Assembly (NCBI GenBank): GCA_043789035.1
Contig: JAYWIG010000063.1
Coordinates: 1-17,128 of the forward strand
Reading direction: 5' to 3'
Length of the DNA stretch: 17,128 nt
From: JAYWIG01 sp043789035
GTDB taxonomy: Bacteria > Pseudomonadota > Gammaproteobacteria > Burkholderiales > Burkholderiaceae_E
Part shown: one piece after another, positions 1 to 6,979 of the stretch
Position numbering within the stretch: position 1 is the first letter of the stretch
Layout of the letters: each line of letters opens with the position of its first letter
Notes under the pieces: model-generated
What the model saw: the letters and a program-made list of their open reading frames with translations, nothing else
What the model was told of the DNA's origin: nothing
Database searches by the model: none
Made by a program: the position numbers and the translations under genes

Positions 1-180
1 CTTCGATGATGCATGAGTACCCATCCAACCAATTTCAAAGAAATTTGCGACATGAGCTTTCCAGCAATCCACAGAGTTGTAACAGGCCATGACTCCACAG
101 GTAAAGCGGAAGTCACATAGGTGGGCAGCATGGTGTTTCGAGCAAGGTGATTTGAGACGCTGGGAATACGGTGCAATAAC
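1..180. other. Unassigned flank downstream of mazF, possible partial reading frame
   Basis: No gene can be assigned here. On the minus strand the frame directly after the toxin stop codon stays open for 60 codons to the window edge. Its first ATG is at position 90, giving a peptide that starts MACYNSVDCWKAHV and is rich in Cys and Trp. A second minus frame is also open from an ATG at 131. Neither has a clear ribosome-binding site, and I recognise neither product. With two overlapping open frames, chance or an old coding remnant is as likely as a real gene. No tRNA, terminator or repeat was recognised. Confidence 0.2.
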
Positions 181-552
181 TTAGCTTATTAACACCCTAA
201 GCGCGTCCTGAGCCCGTTTGAGGTGCGGACGAGCGAGCGTTGCGATTGGCTTATCACCCAGTAAGCGCTCATTTGAAATAGCTCTAATTTGATCAATCAA
301 AAGGTCAGACTCTACTTTCTGCGCCCCTATTCGACCAAGTGAAACTCGAAGAGGATAGCCATCACCTTGATCATCTCGGTATACCTGCGTTGTGCAAGGA
401 ATAACAATAATGGTCGAATGGCCTGCTTCGTTCAAAACATCGCTTTGAATAACTAAGGCCGGTCGACCTCTCTTACCCGGCTCCTGTTTATGAGTTTGCG
501 GTTCGAAATCGACCTCCCAAACTTGCCCCCTTCTAACTTTTGCCAAGGCCAT
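181..552 (-). CDS. Type II toxin, MazF/PemK-family endoribonuclease
   Basis: A 123-residue protein of the MazF/PemK (CcdB-fold) family; members cleave mRNA at short sequence motifs and slow growth when the antitoxin is lost. Family hallmarks are visible: RRGQVWEVDF at residues 7-16, the loop GKRGRPALVIQ at 26-36 with the likely catalytic Arg30, PCTT at 52-55 with a candidate catalytic Thr, and the C-terminal LLIDQIRAISNERL at 84-97. Length is normal for the family. The ATG overlaps the 3' end of the upstream antitoxin gene by 20 bp, so the two are probably translationally coupled. Position, size and partner together make the toxin call firm; cleavage specificity cannot be read from sequence. 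Confidence 0.92.
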   Translation of the reverse strand: MALAKVRRGQVWEVDFEPQTHKQEPGKRGRPALVIQSDVLNEAGHSTIIVIPCTTQVYRDDQGDGYPLRVSLGRIGAQKVESDLLIDQIRAISNERLLGDKPIATLARPHLKRAQDALRVLIS

Positions 553-769
553 CTTCCGCAGCAGAATTCATCGCCTTGTTTTCAGCGGCACTTTGGGAAG
601 AAAGCTGCTTAGACAAAAAAACCATTCTCGCTTTCAATGAGCGCTCGTTCTTTTCGCGAACTGCGTCGCGCACATAGTCAGAGCTACTCATATTAAAAGC
701 GCTCGCCATTTGCCGAGTTTCTTCGGCAAACTCTGGAGAGGCTCTAAACGAAAGAGTAGAAGTGTTCAT
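533..769 (-). CDS. Ribbon-helix-helix antitoxin of the MazF pair
   Basis: A 78-residue protein, first gene of the toxin-antitoxin pair. Residues about 4-45 fit a ribbon-helix-helix DNA-binding fold: a short strand (STLSFRAS), helix one (PEFAEETRQMASAF), a turn and helix two (SSSDYVRDAVREKNER). The remaining Ser/Ala/Lys-rich tail is probably the flexible part that wraps the toxin, as is usual for such antitoxins. It should neutralise the MazF-type protein and repress its own promoter; a matching inverted repeat lies 10 bp upstream of its ATG. The call rests on fold pattern, size and linkage. The exact antitoxin subfamily is not recognised. Confidence 0.85.
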   Translation of the reverse strand: MNTSTLSFRASPEFAEETRQMASAFNMSSSDYVRDAVREKNERSLKARMVFLSKQLSSQSAAENKAMNSAAEDGLGKS

Positions 770-778
770 GGTCGCCTA

Positions 779-812
779 CGAATTTGTATACGATTATTGT
801 ATTACAAATTCG
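779..812 (-). promoter_or_regulatory. Inverted repeat over the -10 box of the toxin-antitoxin operon
   Basis: Perfect 9-bp arms CGAATTTGT (779-787) and ACAAATTCG (804-812) flank a 16-bp centre. With one extra base the match extends to CGAATTTGTATAC against GTATTACAAATTCG. Between the arms, minus-strand TACAAT (796-801) is a good -10 hexamer; no convincing -35 was found. A second pair, ACGATTATT (790-798) and AATAATCGT (832-840), is nested with it. The location just upstream of a ribbon-helix-helix antitoxin fits an autoregulatory operator, which is an inference. Confidence 0.55.
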
Positions 813-847
813 CTACCGATAATGCATAACGAATAATCGTTAGAAAG

Positions 848-865
848 CCTCGAATTACTTCGGGG
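848..865 (-). terminator. Weak hairpin at the phasin stop codon
   Basis: Arms 848-854 and 859-865 pair with one mismatch around a 4-base loop that contains the phasin stop codon. On the minus strand a short T-rich run (CTTTCTAA) follows. It could terminate phasin transcription, but the stem is short and the U tract is poor. Confidence 0.25.
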
Positions 866-1268
866 TCATTAGCTTCTTAATTTGCTCTAAATTCTCACTC
901 GCCCGCTTGGTCATGATGGCCAACGAATCCGCTTGAGCCTTTTGCCCGATCTCGGCGAGAACTTTCATGTCCGCCAGCGCTTTCTCATAAGCCTTTTTTG
1001 CCATCTCCGTTTGCTTTGCGGGATTGGCGATATCGGCACCTAGGTTCTTGCTAGCGCTTTGAATTTCCTGCATGGCATTGGTAAGCATTTCAGTCTGCTT
1101 CTTGGCCAAGGCTTGCATGCCCTCCATCGCTTTCTTGTTCGATTCAACGACCGCTGCAATGTCCTTTTTCCCAGATTCAATAATGGCCGCCATATCAATA
1201 CCGGGCACTTTGAACTGTTCAAGCATTTTGGTGATGTCGCCGAACGGATTATTTGGAAAATTAGCCAT
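855..1268 (-). CDS. Phasin family protein (PHA granule-associated)
   Basis: A 137-residue soluble, Ala/Lys/Met-rich, almost wholly helical protein without signal peptide. The opening NPFGDITKMLEQFKVPGIDM and the following long amphipathic helices (AAIIESGKKDIAAVVESNKKAMEG, written here in parts: AAIIESGKK, DIAAVVESNKK) are typical of Phasin_2-type proteins that coat polyhydroxyalkanoate granules. It is shorter than the roughly 180-190 residues usual for PhaP1-type phasins, so it may be a minor phasin or a granule- and chaperone-like relative. The start is supported by AAAGGAAT eight bases before the ATG. A TGCTA/TAGCA hairpin (1305-1318) lies in its leader. No other PHA gene is in the window, so the granule role rests on family alone. 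Confidence 0.82.
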   Translation of the reverse strand: MANFPNNPFGDITKMLEQFKVPGIDMAAIIESGKKDIAAVVESNKKAMEGMQALAKKQTEMLTNAMQEIQSASKNLGADIANPAKQTEMAKKAYEKALADMKVLAEIGQKAQADSLAIMTKRASENLEQIKKLMTPK

Positions 1269-1515
1269 TTTGAATTCCTTTGGTTAACTGAAGCGAAGTT
1301 AGTCTGCTAAGCGTAGCATTTCTGAGCCAGCCCTCCAAGATACAAATACGTTCGGAATACAAATTTACGTGAAGCCTCAGATAGATAACAACAACTTCGA
1401 ATCAGAAAATCGGCAGTAAGGCCTTGCTCGCACTAAATGCCTGTTAGAAGTTACCAAAACGGTGAAATAAAACGGGTGAAAGCCGCGATCAGAAACAGTG
1501 CTTAAAGCAGTGCAT

Positions 1516-1590
1516 TCACCGAAACCCGAAAAAAGCGAGCACTGCACCGATGACTACGACTAGGCCGACAATATAGATGATGCTGTTCAT
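1516..1590 (-). CDS. 24-residue hydrophobic small membrane protein
   Basis: A very short gene: ATG at 1590, TGA at 1516, 24 codons. The peptide begins MNSIIYIVGLVV, continues as an unbroken hydrophobic stretch and ends FFGFR. It is one transmembrane helix with almost no soluble part and a single terminal Arg. A good ribosome-binding site (AAAGGAAA) stands about seven bases before the ATG. It sits alone between the phasin and the denD terminator. Tiny proteins of this style (MNxIIYIVG...) recur, as I recall, in proteobacterial genomes as hypothetical proteins; I know of no function. Start signal and composition support translation, but conservation could not be tested. Confidence 0.6.
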   Translation of the reverse strand: MNSIIYIVGLVVVIGAVLAFFGFR

Positions 1591-1654
1591 AATAATTTCC
1601 TTTAATAACCAAAGAAAATCTTACCAAGCGCATCCTTTTCGCTACATCAGAAAT

Positions 1655-1672
1655 CTACGCCTTTTGGCGTAG
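1655..1672 (-). terminator. Hairpin downstream of denD
   Basis: A perfect 7-bp stem, CTACGCC and GGCGTAG, with a 4-base loop lies 17 bp past the denD stop. On the minus strand it is followed by ATTTCTG, a modest U-rich tail. A smaller AGCGC/GCGCT hairpin (1678-1690) overlaps the stop codon. This probably ends the long operon transcript. Confidence 0.5.
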
Positions 1673-1688
1673 GACAGAGCGCAACGCG

Positions 1689-2660
1689 CTAATTGTCTGC
1701 CACATAAGCCCGGACAATCGATTCGAAATCTTTGTCTGCCGTAAAGCCCATTGCATTGGCTCGAGAGGTATCAAAGTGCGCCGCCCAGGTACCGACCAAC
1801 TTGGCGATTTTGGCATCTGGCTGATACTTTACTCTTGCTACCGCAGCTTCACCGCCAACCGCTTTCAAAGCGGCGAGCTCGTCTTCCATCGAAGCCACTA
1901 ATCCGGGAAGGTTGAGCACTCGGCTCCACCCCCAAGCGTCGGGCGCTAGCTCGAGCGCGCGCAAAAACATGCCGACAACTGCACGGGGCGAAGCGATCCA
2001 CATCTTTGTTTTTGGGTCGACTGGCAGCACAGCATCAATGCCGCCCAAAGGTTCACGGATGATTCCTGAAGCAAAGCCAGAGGCGGCACCATTTGGTTTG
2101 CCGGGGCGAACCACGACGGTGGGCACGCGAACAGCCCTACCATCGATAAATCCTTTGCGACTGTAGTCTTGTACGAGTTGCTCCCCAATCAATTTTTGTA
2201 CGCCATAACTACCTTGTGGTGTAGCAGCAGTTGCGTCGGTGACAACCGCAGGCAAAGTACCACCAAACACAGCTATCGAACTTGAAAACAACAGGCGAAC
2301 TGGCTTGCCGGTTGTTGCCCCCATTGCGCGACAAGCTTCAAGTAAGTAGCGCGTGCCATCGACATTCACCCGCATACCCAAGTCAAAATCAGCTTCGGCG
2401 GTACCACTCACGACCGCTGCCAAATGAATGACTGCGCCGGTATCGGGCTGCACCAATGCGTTGACTTCCGGTGATGAGGAAATATTACCGGCGATATTTT
2501 TTACTTTTGCATGCGAGATGGCACCAACAATCTGATCGAAGCAAGTAATACTCGAGATCGCCTCTTGGCCTCGGCCTGCATCTAAGCTGCCTTTTTCAAG
2601 TAGCTTGGCAATCAATTGTTGACCTAAGAAGCCAGCGCCACCAGTAATCAAGATATTCAT
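1689..2660 (-). CDS. denD: NAD-dependent epimerase/dehydratase-family protein, DenD-like (D-erythronate dehydrogenase)
   Basis: A 323-residue extended short-chain dehydrogenase. The NAD-binding motif TGGAGFLG is at residues 6-13, HLAAVVSG at 79-86, the catalytic Ser in LLFSSSIAVFG at about 126-128, and the YGVQK active-site pair Tyr152/Lys156. The segment VVRPGKPNGAASGFASGI (184-201) is, from memory, characteristic of the DenD group, which oxidises D-erythronate to 2-dehydro-D-erythronate. The usual partner genes for that route (OtnK-type kinase, OtnC aldolase, OtnI isomerase) are absent from this window, so the substrate may be another C4 sugar acid. It is the last gene of the operon, 15 bp after the DUF3025 gene, with a GAAAG ribosome-binding site. 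The dehydrogenase family is certain; the substrate is less so. Confidence 0.8.
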   Translation of the reverse strand: MNILITGGAGFLGQQLIAKLLEKGSLDAGRGQEAISSITCFDQIVGAISHAKVKNIAGNISSSPEVNALVQPDTGAVIHLAAVVSGTAEADFDLGMRVNVDGTRYLLEACRAMGATTGKPVRLLFSSSIAVFGGTLPAVVTDATAATPQGSYGVQKLIGEQLVQDYSRKGFIDGRAVRVPTVVVRPGKPNGAASGFASGIIREPLGGIDAVLPVDPKTKMWIASPRAVVGMFLRALELAPDAWGWSRVLNLPGLVASMEDELAALKAVGGEAAVARVKYQPDAKIAKLVGTWAAHFDTSRANAMGFTADKDFESIVRAYVADN

Positions 2661-2675
2661 TGTCGACTTTCAAAT

Positions 2676-3482
2676 TTAAGCGGGTGTTCGGAATACATTT
2701 TGGTCATTGTAGAACGCAGCGTTTTGCACACCTTCAAACCATGACTGATGCCAGTTCGGCATACCCATGACGGGCAACGGCTGGGAGCGGCCCAAAGTTG
2801 GAAGGCGTGCGGCCATCTGGGCATCGACGTTTGAAAGCGAATCTAGGGGCAGAACCCAAGCGTGCGCGGTAATCGATTTAAAAGGTGCTTGTAGCCGTTG
2901 CAACAAACCATGACCAAGCACGAACACTTGAAAGTCGCCATTTACTATTGCGCTACGATTTTCAAAAAACAACGAGGCCCAGCTGCGTGCCGCAAACAGT
3001 GCGCCCATCGCTTCGGTGCAAACAACCACCACACCACTTTCATCAAGCAAGGTTAGCCGATCACGATAAGTACCGCGCTGAGACGTGGCAGATACATTCG
3101 AATCGGGTAATGCATTAGCACTTTGATATTGCGCTGCGTTCAAGGCCGCTTTTGTCCGCGGCCAAGCAAACCACATGAGCGCGTTCAAGTAATCATGAAC
3201 AACGTCGATAGGTGCCCCTAGCTCTGGCAAACGCGTAGACACCCGACCCGATTCGAAAATCATCGCTTCGTAGCTGGTTGCGCCTAAAGGCGAAGCTTCA
3301 ACAAACTCGATTGGCAGTCCCTGTTGATTACGCAGCCCCGCAGTTGATGCACCTTCGCTTAGACGTTGCAGGTAATCCTGAGTCGTTAACTCGAAAGGCG
3401 ATTCAGGCAAGCAGTGCTTTGCTTTAATCGCATCGAGGTAATCGTCCCAAGGAGCCTTAGTATTTACGCTTGCAAGCGCCAA
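2676..3482 (-). CDS. DUF3025 domain-containing protein
   Basis: A protein of about 268 residues, soluble, with no signal peptide. It carries the conserved DUF3025 core: TSYEAMIFESGRVSTR followed by HDYLNALMWFAWPRTKAALN. Function of the family is unknown. The start is uncertain. The frame could open at a TTG at 3554, but that would overlap pyrC by 91 bp and add a Cys/Trp-rich head that merely shadows the pyrC frame. I therefore prefer the TTG at 3482, which leaves a 19-bp overlap with the pyrC end; neither has a strong ribosome-binding site. In Burkholderiales DUF3025 genes are, as I recall, often beside pyrC, which fits the overlap here. The gene then runs into denD after 15 bp. Confidence 0.8.
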   Translation of the reverse strand: MALASVNTKAPWDDYLDAIKAKHCLPESPFELTTQDYLQRLSEGASTAGLRNQQGLPIEFVEASPLGATSYEAMIFESGRVSTRLPELGAPIDVVHDYLNALMWFAWPRTKAALNAAQYQSANALPDSNVSATSQRGTYRDRLTLLDESGVVVVCTEAMGALFAARSWASLFFENRSAIVNGDFQVFVLGHGLLQRLQAPFKSITAHAWVLPLDSLSNVDAQMAARLPTLGRSQPLPVMGMPNWHQSWFEGVQNAAFYNDQNVFRTPA

Positions 3483-4498
3483 TTCAACTGCTCGCCAGCG
3501 GCCAAAGGAACAATCGCATCGCCAGGAAACGGCAGGCTGCCAGGTATTTGCCAAGGTGCTCTTCGAAGTACAACCTTTTTCTTATTTCTAGGCAGCTTAT
3601 AAAAATCGGGGCCAAAGAAACTCGCAAAACCTTCTAACTTATCGAGCTTATCTGCCATTTCAAACGCAGCCGCATAAAGCTCCATCGCATGTGGGGCCGT
3701 ATAGCAGCCAGCACAACCAGCCGCGTGCTCTTTGAGCTTTTGTGCATGTGGCGCGCTATCGGTGCCTAAGAAGTACCGGGGGTTGCCGCTCACCGCCGCA
3801 GCTAATAACGCAGCCCGATGCTTTTCACGCTTCAACACTGGCAGGCAATACCAATGCGGCCGAACGCCCCCTTTAAATATCGCGTTGCGGTTGTAGAGCA
3901 AATGCTGCGCCGTAATCGTTGCAGCAATGCCATCATCTGCATCACGAACATAATGCGCAGCCTGTTCGGTTGTAATATGCTCGAAGACGACCCTAAGCGC
4001 AGGAAAGTCTTTACGTAGGGGTTGCAAGACGGTATCGATAAACATCGCCTCACGATCAAACAAATCAACTTCTTGGTCAGTCACTTCACCATGAATTAAC
4101 AACGGCACACCATAGCGCTGCATAGCCTCTAAGGCAGGGGCCGCTTTCTTCAAATCAGACACGCCTGCATTTGAATTAGTCGTTGCACCTGCAGGGTACA
4201 ACTTCACCGCATGTACGTGCTGGCTATCCGAAAGCTTAGCGATCTCTTCAGAAGAAGTGTTATCGGTCAAATATAAGGTCATTAGAGGCTCGAAAGTCGA
4301 GCCTGCAGGTAGCGCTTTTAAAATTCGATCACGATAGGCATTGGCTTGCGCCACTGTAACGACGGGTGGCTTGAGGTTCGGCATCACTACTGCACGCGCA
4401 AACTGAGCTGCGCTTGCTTGCACTACCGCTCGTAACGCTTCACCGTCACGTAGATGTAAATGCCAATCGTCTGGCTGGGTAATTATTAGTTCATTCAT
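3464..4498 (-). CDS. pyrC: Dihydroorotase (class II, homodimeric)
   Basis: A 344-residue zinc amidohydrolase that cyclises carbamoyl-aspartate to dihydroorotate, the third step of pyrimidine synthesis, in the cytoplasm. All metal and catalytic positions of the E. coli type are visible: HLHLRDG with His13 and His15, the carboxylated Lys99 in HAVKLYPAGATTNS, His136 in LLIHGE, His174 in FEHITT and Asp247 in GTDSAPH. Length is normal. It lies between a glycerate kinase gene (17 bp upstream) and a DUF3025 gene (overlapping), an unusual place for a biosynthetic gene. There is no sign of damage. Confidence 0.97.
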   Translation of the reverse strand: MNELIITQPDDWHLHLRDGEALRAVVQASAAQFARAVVMPNLKPPVVTVAQANAYRDRILKALPAGSTFEPLMTLYLTDNTSSEEIAKLSDSQHVHAVKLYPAGATTNSNAGVSDLKKAAPALEAMQRYGVPLLIHGEVTDQEVDLFDREAMFIDTVLQPLRKDFPALRVVFEHITTEQAAHYVRDADDGIAATITAQHLLYNRNAIFKGGVRPHWYCLPVLKREKHRAALLAAAVSGNPRYFLGTDSAPHAQKLKEHAAGCAGCYTAPHAMELYAAAFEMADKLDKLEGFASFFGPDFYKLPRNKKKVVLRRAPWQIPGSLPFPGDAIVPLAAGEQLNWRLQA

Positions 4499-4515
4499 AG
4501 GATTGCTAATATTTT

Positions 4516-5850
4516 CTAAGTCAACAGAATAACCCGATAATCATTCACATTGGTTAGCGTCGGCCCAATCGTTACCAAATCATCTAGCGCTGCGAAGTAG
4601 CCGTAGGCATCATTGGCAGCTAAATGATCAGCAGCGCTCAATGCCGCAGCGGCCGCACGGGTCACTGTTGTTGATGTCATCAAAGCCCCAGCGTTGCTTT
4701 CACTGCCATCAATACCGTCAGTATCTGCTGCTAGGCCAAATACAGTGCCAGTAAACGCGTTCAAAGTAGCGTCCTGCAAGGCCTGCACAAACCCCAGCAA
4801 GAATTCGCTACAGCGCCCGCCCCTCGCCTTGGCCGTACCGAACGCTCGAGGTTTCAAAGTAACAGTGCATTCGCCTCCAGAGATTACCGCCAACGGCTTT
4901 CCAGTGACTCGTTGCGCTTGATATATCGGCAAGCGCTTGGCAAATTCCTGCCCAACCTCGCTGGCTTCGCCTTCAATATCATCGCCCAACACCAAGGTAT
5001 CGAACTCAGCATTCTTAAACACCTGCGCCGCACTACCTAAACTAGCCATCGCAGTCGCAATCAAATAGCTTTCACATTTTGAAAAGCAGGCATCTCCAGG
5101 CTTTGGGGTTTCACTCTCTAACCCTTGCACACCACGTTCTAACCGAAGGCGAATCGATTCGGGCGGCTGCACTTTGTACTTTTGCAAAATTGCCCACGCA
5201 TCAGCATAGGTACTTGGATCAGCCACGGTGGGGCCAGAGGCAATCGCAGATAAGTCATCGCCAACAACGTCAGAAATCACTAAGGTAATAATCTTCGCAC
5301 GCGAAGCTTGTGCTAATCGACCACCCTGAATACGGGACAAATGTTTACGCACTACATTCATATCCTGAATGGGCGCACCGCTGGCCAGCAACATTTGGGT
5401 AAGCGCTTTTAAATCGCTCATCGGAATATCGTCGGCAGGCAAACTAAGCAGGCTAGAGCCGCCGCCAGAAATCAATACGATTACCAATTCGTCTTGATCA
5501 GCATTGGCAACCCGGTCGAAAATTTCTTGCGCTGCTACTTCACCTGCTTCGTCAGGCACAGGGTGGCCAGCTTGAATAACACGAATATTTTTGCAAGGTA
5601 AGGCGTGGCCATACCGGGTGATTACCACACCGTCTAATGCATTACCTTGGGGCCAATAATTCTCAACTGCCATCGCCATCGATGCAGCAGCCTTACCTGC
5701 ACCGACCACGGTTGTTTTCGAGTATTTTGTTAAATCTTCGTAGCTAGGTAAAAAACTAGCCACGATTTTTAGAGGGTCTGCTGCAGCCACCGCAGCTAGA
5801 TAACTATCGATTAAAAGTTGACGGAAATCTGCTTCGGTTTTGGGCTGCAT
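4516..5850 (-). CDS. gckA: Glycerate 2-kinase, GckA/TtuD family (DUF4147 + MOFRL)
   Basis: A 444-residue enzyme expected to phosphorylate D-glycerate to 2-phosphoglycerate with ATP. Older annotations call this family hydroxypyruvate reductase (TtuD). The N-terminal DUF4147 part shows VVGAGKAAASMA (48-59), AGHPVPDEAG (94-103), the nucleotide loop SGGGSSLLSLPA (128-139), NVVRKHLSRIQGGRLA (165-180) and SDVVGDDLSAIASGP (193-207). The C-terminal MOFRL part shows ISGGECTVTL (323-332), GGRCSEFLLG (344-353) and DTDGIDGS (376-383). Length is typical. It follows the Bug receptor gene by 22 bp, so they are probably co-transcribed. With the tartrate dehydrogenase further upstream it completes the TtuC/TtuD pair that brings tartrate into lower glycolysis. 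Confidence 0.92.
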   Translation of the reverse strand: MQPKTEADFRQLLIDSYLAAVAAADPLKIVASFLPSYEDLTKYSKTTVVGAGKAAASMAMAVENYWPQGNALDGVVITRYGHALPCKNIRVIQAGHPVPDEAGEVAAQEIFDRVANADQDELVIVLISGGGSSLLSLPADDIPMSDLKALTQMLLASGAPIQDMNVVRKHLSRIQGGRLAQASRAKIITLVISDVVGDDLSAIASGPTVADPSTYADAWAILQKYKVQPPESIRLRLERGVQGLESETPKPGDACFSKCESYLIATAMASLGSAAQVFKNAEFDTLVLGDDIEGEASEVGQEFAKRLPIYQAQRVTGKPLAVISGGECTVTLKPRAFGTAKARGGRCSEFLLGFVQALQDATLNAFTGTVFGLAADTDGIDGSESNAGALMTSTTVTRAAAAALSAADHLAANDAYGYFAALDDLVTIGPTLTNVNDYRVILLT

Positions 5851-5872
5851 ACACTTTCATAAATACGAGGGT

Positions 5873-6853
5873 TTAATCAGCGTAAATATTAGCTTTCTTA
5901 ATAATCGGCGTCCACTTGGCTATCTCAGCGGCTAAGTGCTTCTCGAGTGCCGCTGGAGTGACGCGATCAGTAGCAACTGGCTCAGTACCCAATTCAGCAA
6001 AACGCTTGATCAGATCAGGGTTTTTCAACGCCGTCGCCAAGCCATCTTGCAACATCTTGGTGATTTCTTTCGGCGTACCCTTAGGCGCATACATACCGTG
6101 CCACACAGCTAGTGAAGCAGTAGGCAAACCTTGCTCAGCCATCGTAGGCAAATCTTTCAGCAAGCTCAAACGCTGTGGCGACGTAACGGCCAAGGCTTTT
6201 ACTTCACCCGATTTAATGACTGCTGTGGTGTTAGTTGTTTGGTCGCAGAGAATATCCACTTGGCCGCCGCGCAAATCTGTCATGGCAGGTGCGGTGCCTT
6301 TGTAAGGTACCGTAGTCATATCAGTTTCGATAGCCGACATAAACAGCAAGCCGCACAAATGAGATGCCGAACCGATACCTGCGTTGGCAACGTTCACTTT
6401 GTCTTTATTGACCTTAACATAGGCAATCAACTCTTTCAAGTTGTTCGGTGGTAACGCCTTTTTAGTCAACAAAGTCATAGGCACATCGGTAATCAAACCG
6501 ACGTATTCGAAATCCTTCAGCGGATCGAAAGTCATTTTTTTATACAGCGCCGGGGCCGTAGACATACCAATGTGATGGATCAAGATAGTGTATCCATCGT
6601 TAGTCGCCTTAGATACCTTATTGGCACCAATCGTACCGCCAGCGCCCGCAACGTTCTCGACTAAAAAACGAGAATTTGGAATGTTCTTCGACATGATGTC
6701 GGCTACGCTACGTGCCACGATATCAGTCGGGCCGCCCGCAGCGAACGGAACGACAATCGTGACGGGTTTATCTGGCCAAGCGGCATGGGCTGAACCAATG
6801 GCGGCCAAAGAAATGGCGGTAATACTTAGAACTGTTTTAAATATAGATTTCAT
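5873..6853 (-). CDS. Bug/TctC-family tripartite-tricarboxylate solute receptor
   Basis: A 326-residue periplasmic binding protein. Residues 1-24 are a Sec signal peptide (MKSIFK, hydrophobic core, then SAHA before AWP). The mature start WPDKPVTIVVPFAAGGPTD is the family signature; VENVAGAGGTIGA, VPYKGTAPAMTDLRGGQ and LPTMAEQGLP follow as expected. Such receptors deliver carboxylates to TctA/TctB membrane proteins, but none are encoded here, so this is an orphan as is common in Burkholderiales. Its position directly before glycerate 2-kinase suggests a glycerate-, tartrate- or related hydroxy-acid ligand (inference). GGAGAC six bases before the ATG sets the start. The 126-bp upstream gap probably holds its promoter, which I could not pin down; a short GCCC/GGGC hairpin (6929-6940) there might end the previous gene. 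Confidence 0.93.
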   Translation of the reverse strand: MKSIFKTVLSITAISLAAIGSAHAAWPDKPVTIVVPFAAGGPTDIVARSVADIMSKNIPNSRFLVENVAGAGGTIGANKVSKATNDGYTILIHHIGMSTAPALYKKMTFDPLKDFEYVGLITDVPMTLLTKKALPPNNLKELIAYVKVNKDKVNVANAGIGSASHLCGLLFMSAIETDMTTVPYKGTAPAMTDLRGGQVDILCDQTTNTTAVIKSGEVKALAVTSPQRLSLLKDLPTMAEQGLPTASLAVWHGMYAPKGTPKEITKMLQDGLATALKNPDLIKRFAELGTEPVATDRVTPAALEKHLAAEIAKWTPIIKKANIYAD

Positions 6854-6979
6854 TATGTCTCCGAAAGGGGCGATAGCGAGTGGGTAAAAATTGCTGCGAA
6901 TTATGCAGGTTAAACTTAAAACGGTATTGCCCTTCAGGGCGTTTACATGGGTATATAAGTAAACTTAATGACAAAAGGA

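Noticed and set aside
1059..1310. Plus-strand open frames opposite the phasin gene
   Set aside because: They mirror the phasin coding frame, have no ribosome-binding site and no recognisable domain; the phasin on the other strand explains the openness.
1507..1545. 7-bp inverted repeat GCAGTGC/GCACTGC at the end of the 24-aa gene as a terminator
   Set aside because: The loop is 25 bases, half of the structure is coding, and no T tract follows.
3483..3554. Longest form of the DUF3025 protein starting at 3554
   Set aside because: The extra 24 residues lie fully inside pyrC, are Cys/Trp-rich and contain nothing of the domain; a shorter TTG start is more plausible.
5916..6305. 129-residue plus-strand frame in the Bug receptor gene
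   Set aside because: It is antisense to a clear periplasmic receptor with all family motifs.
6929..6940. GCCC/GGGC hairpin after the tartrate dehydrogenase gene as a terminator
   Set aside because: The stem is only 4 bp and the T run starts several bases later, too weak to list as a terminator.
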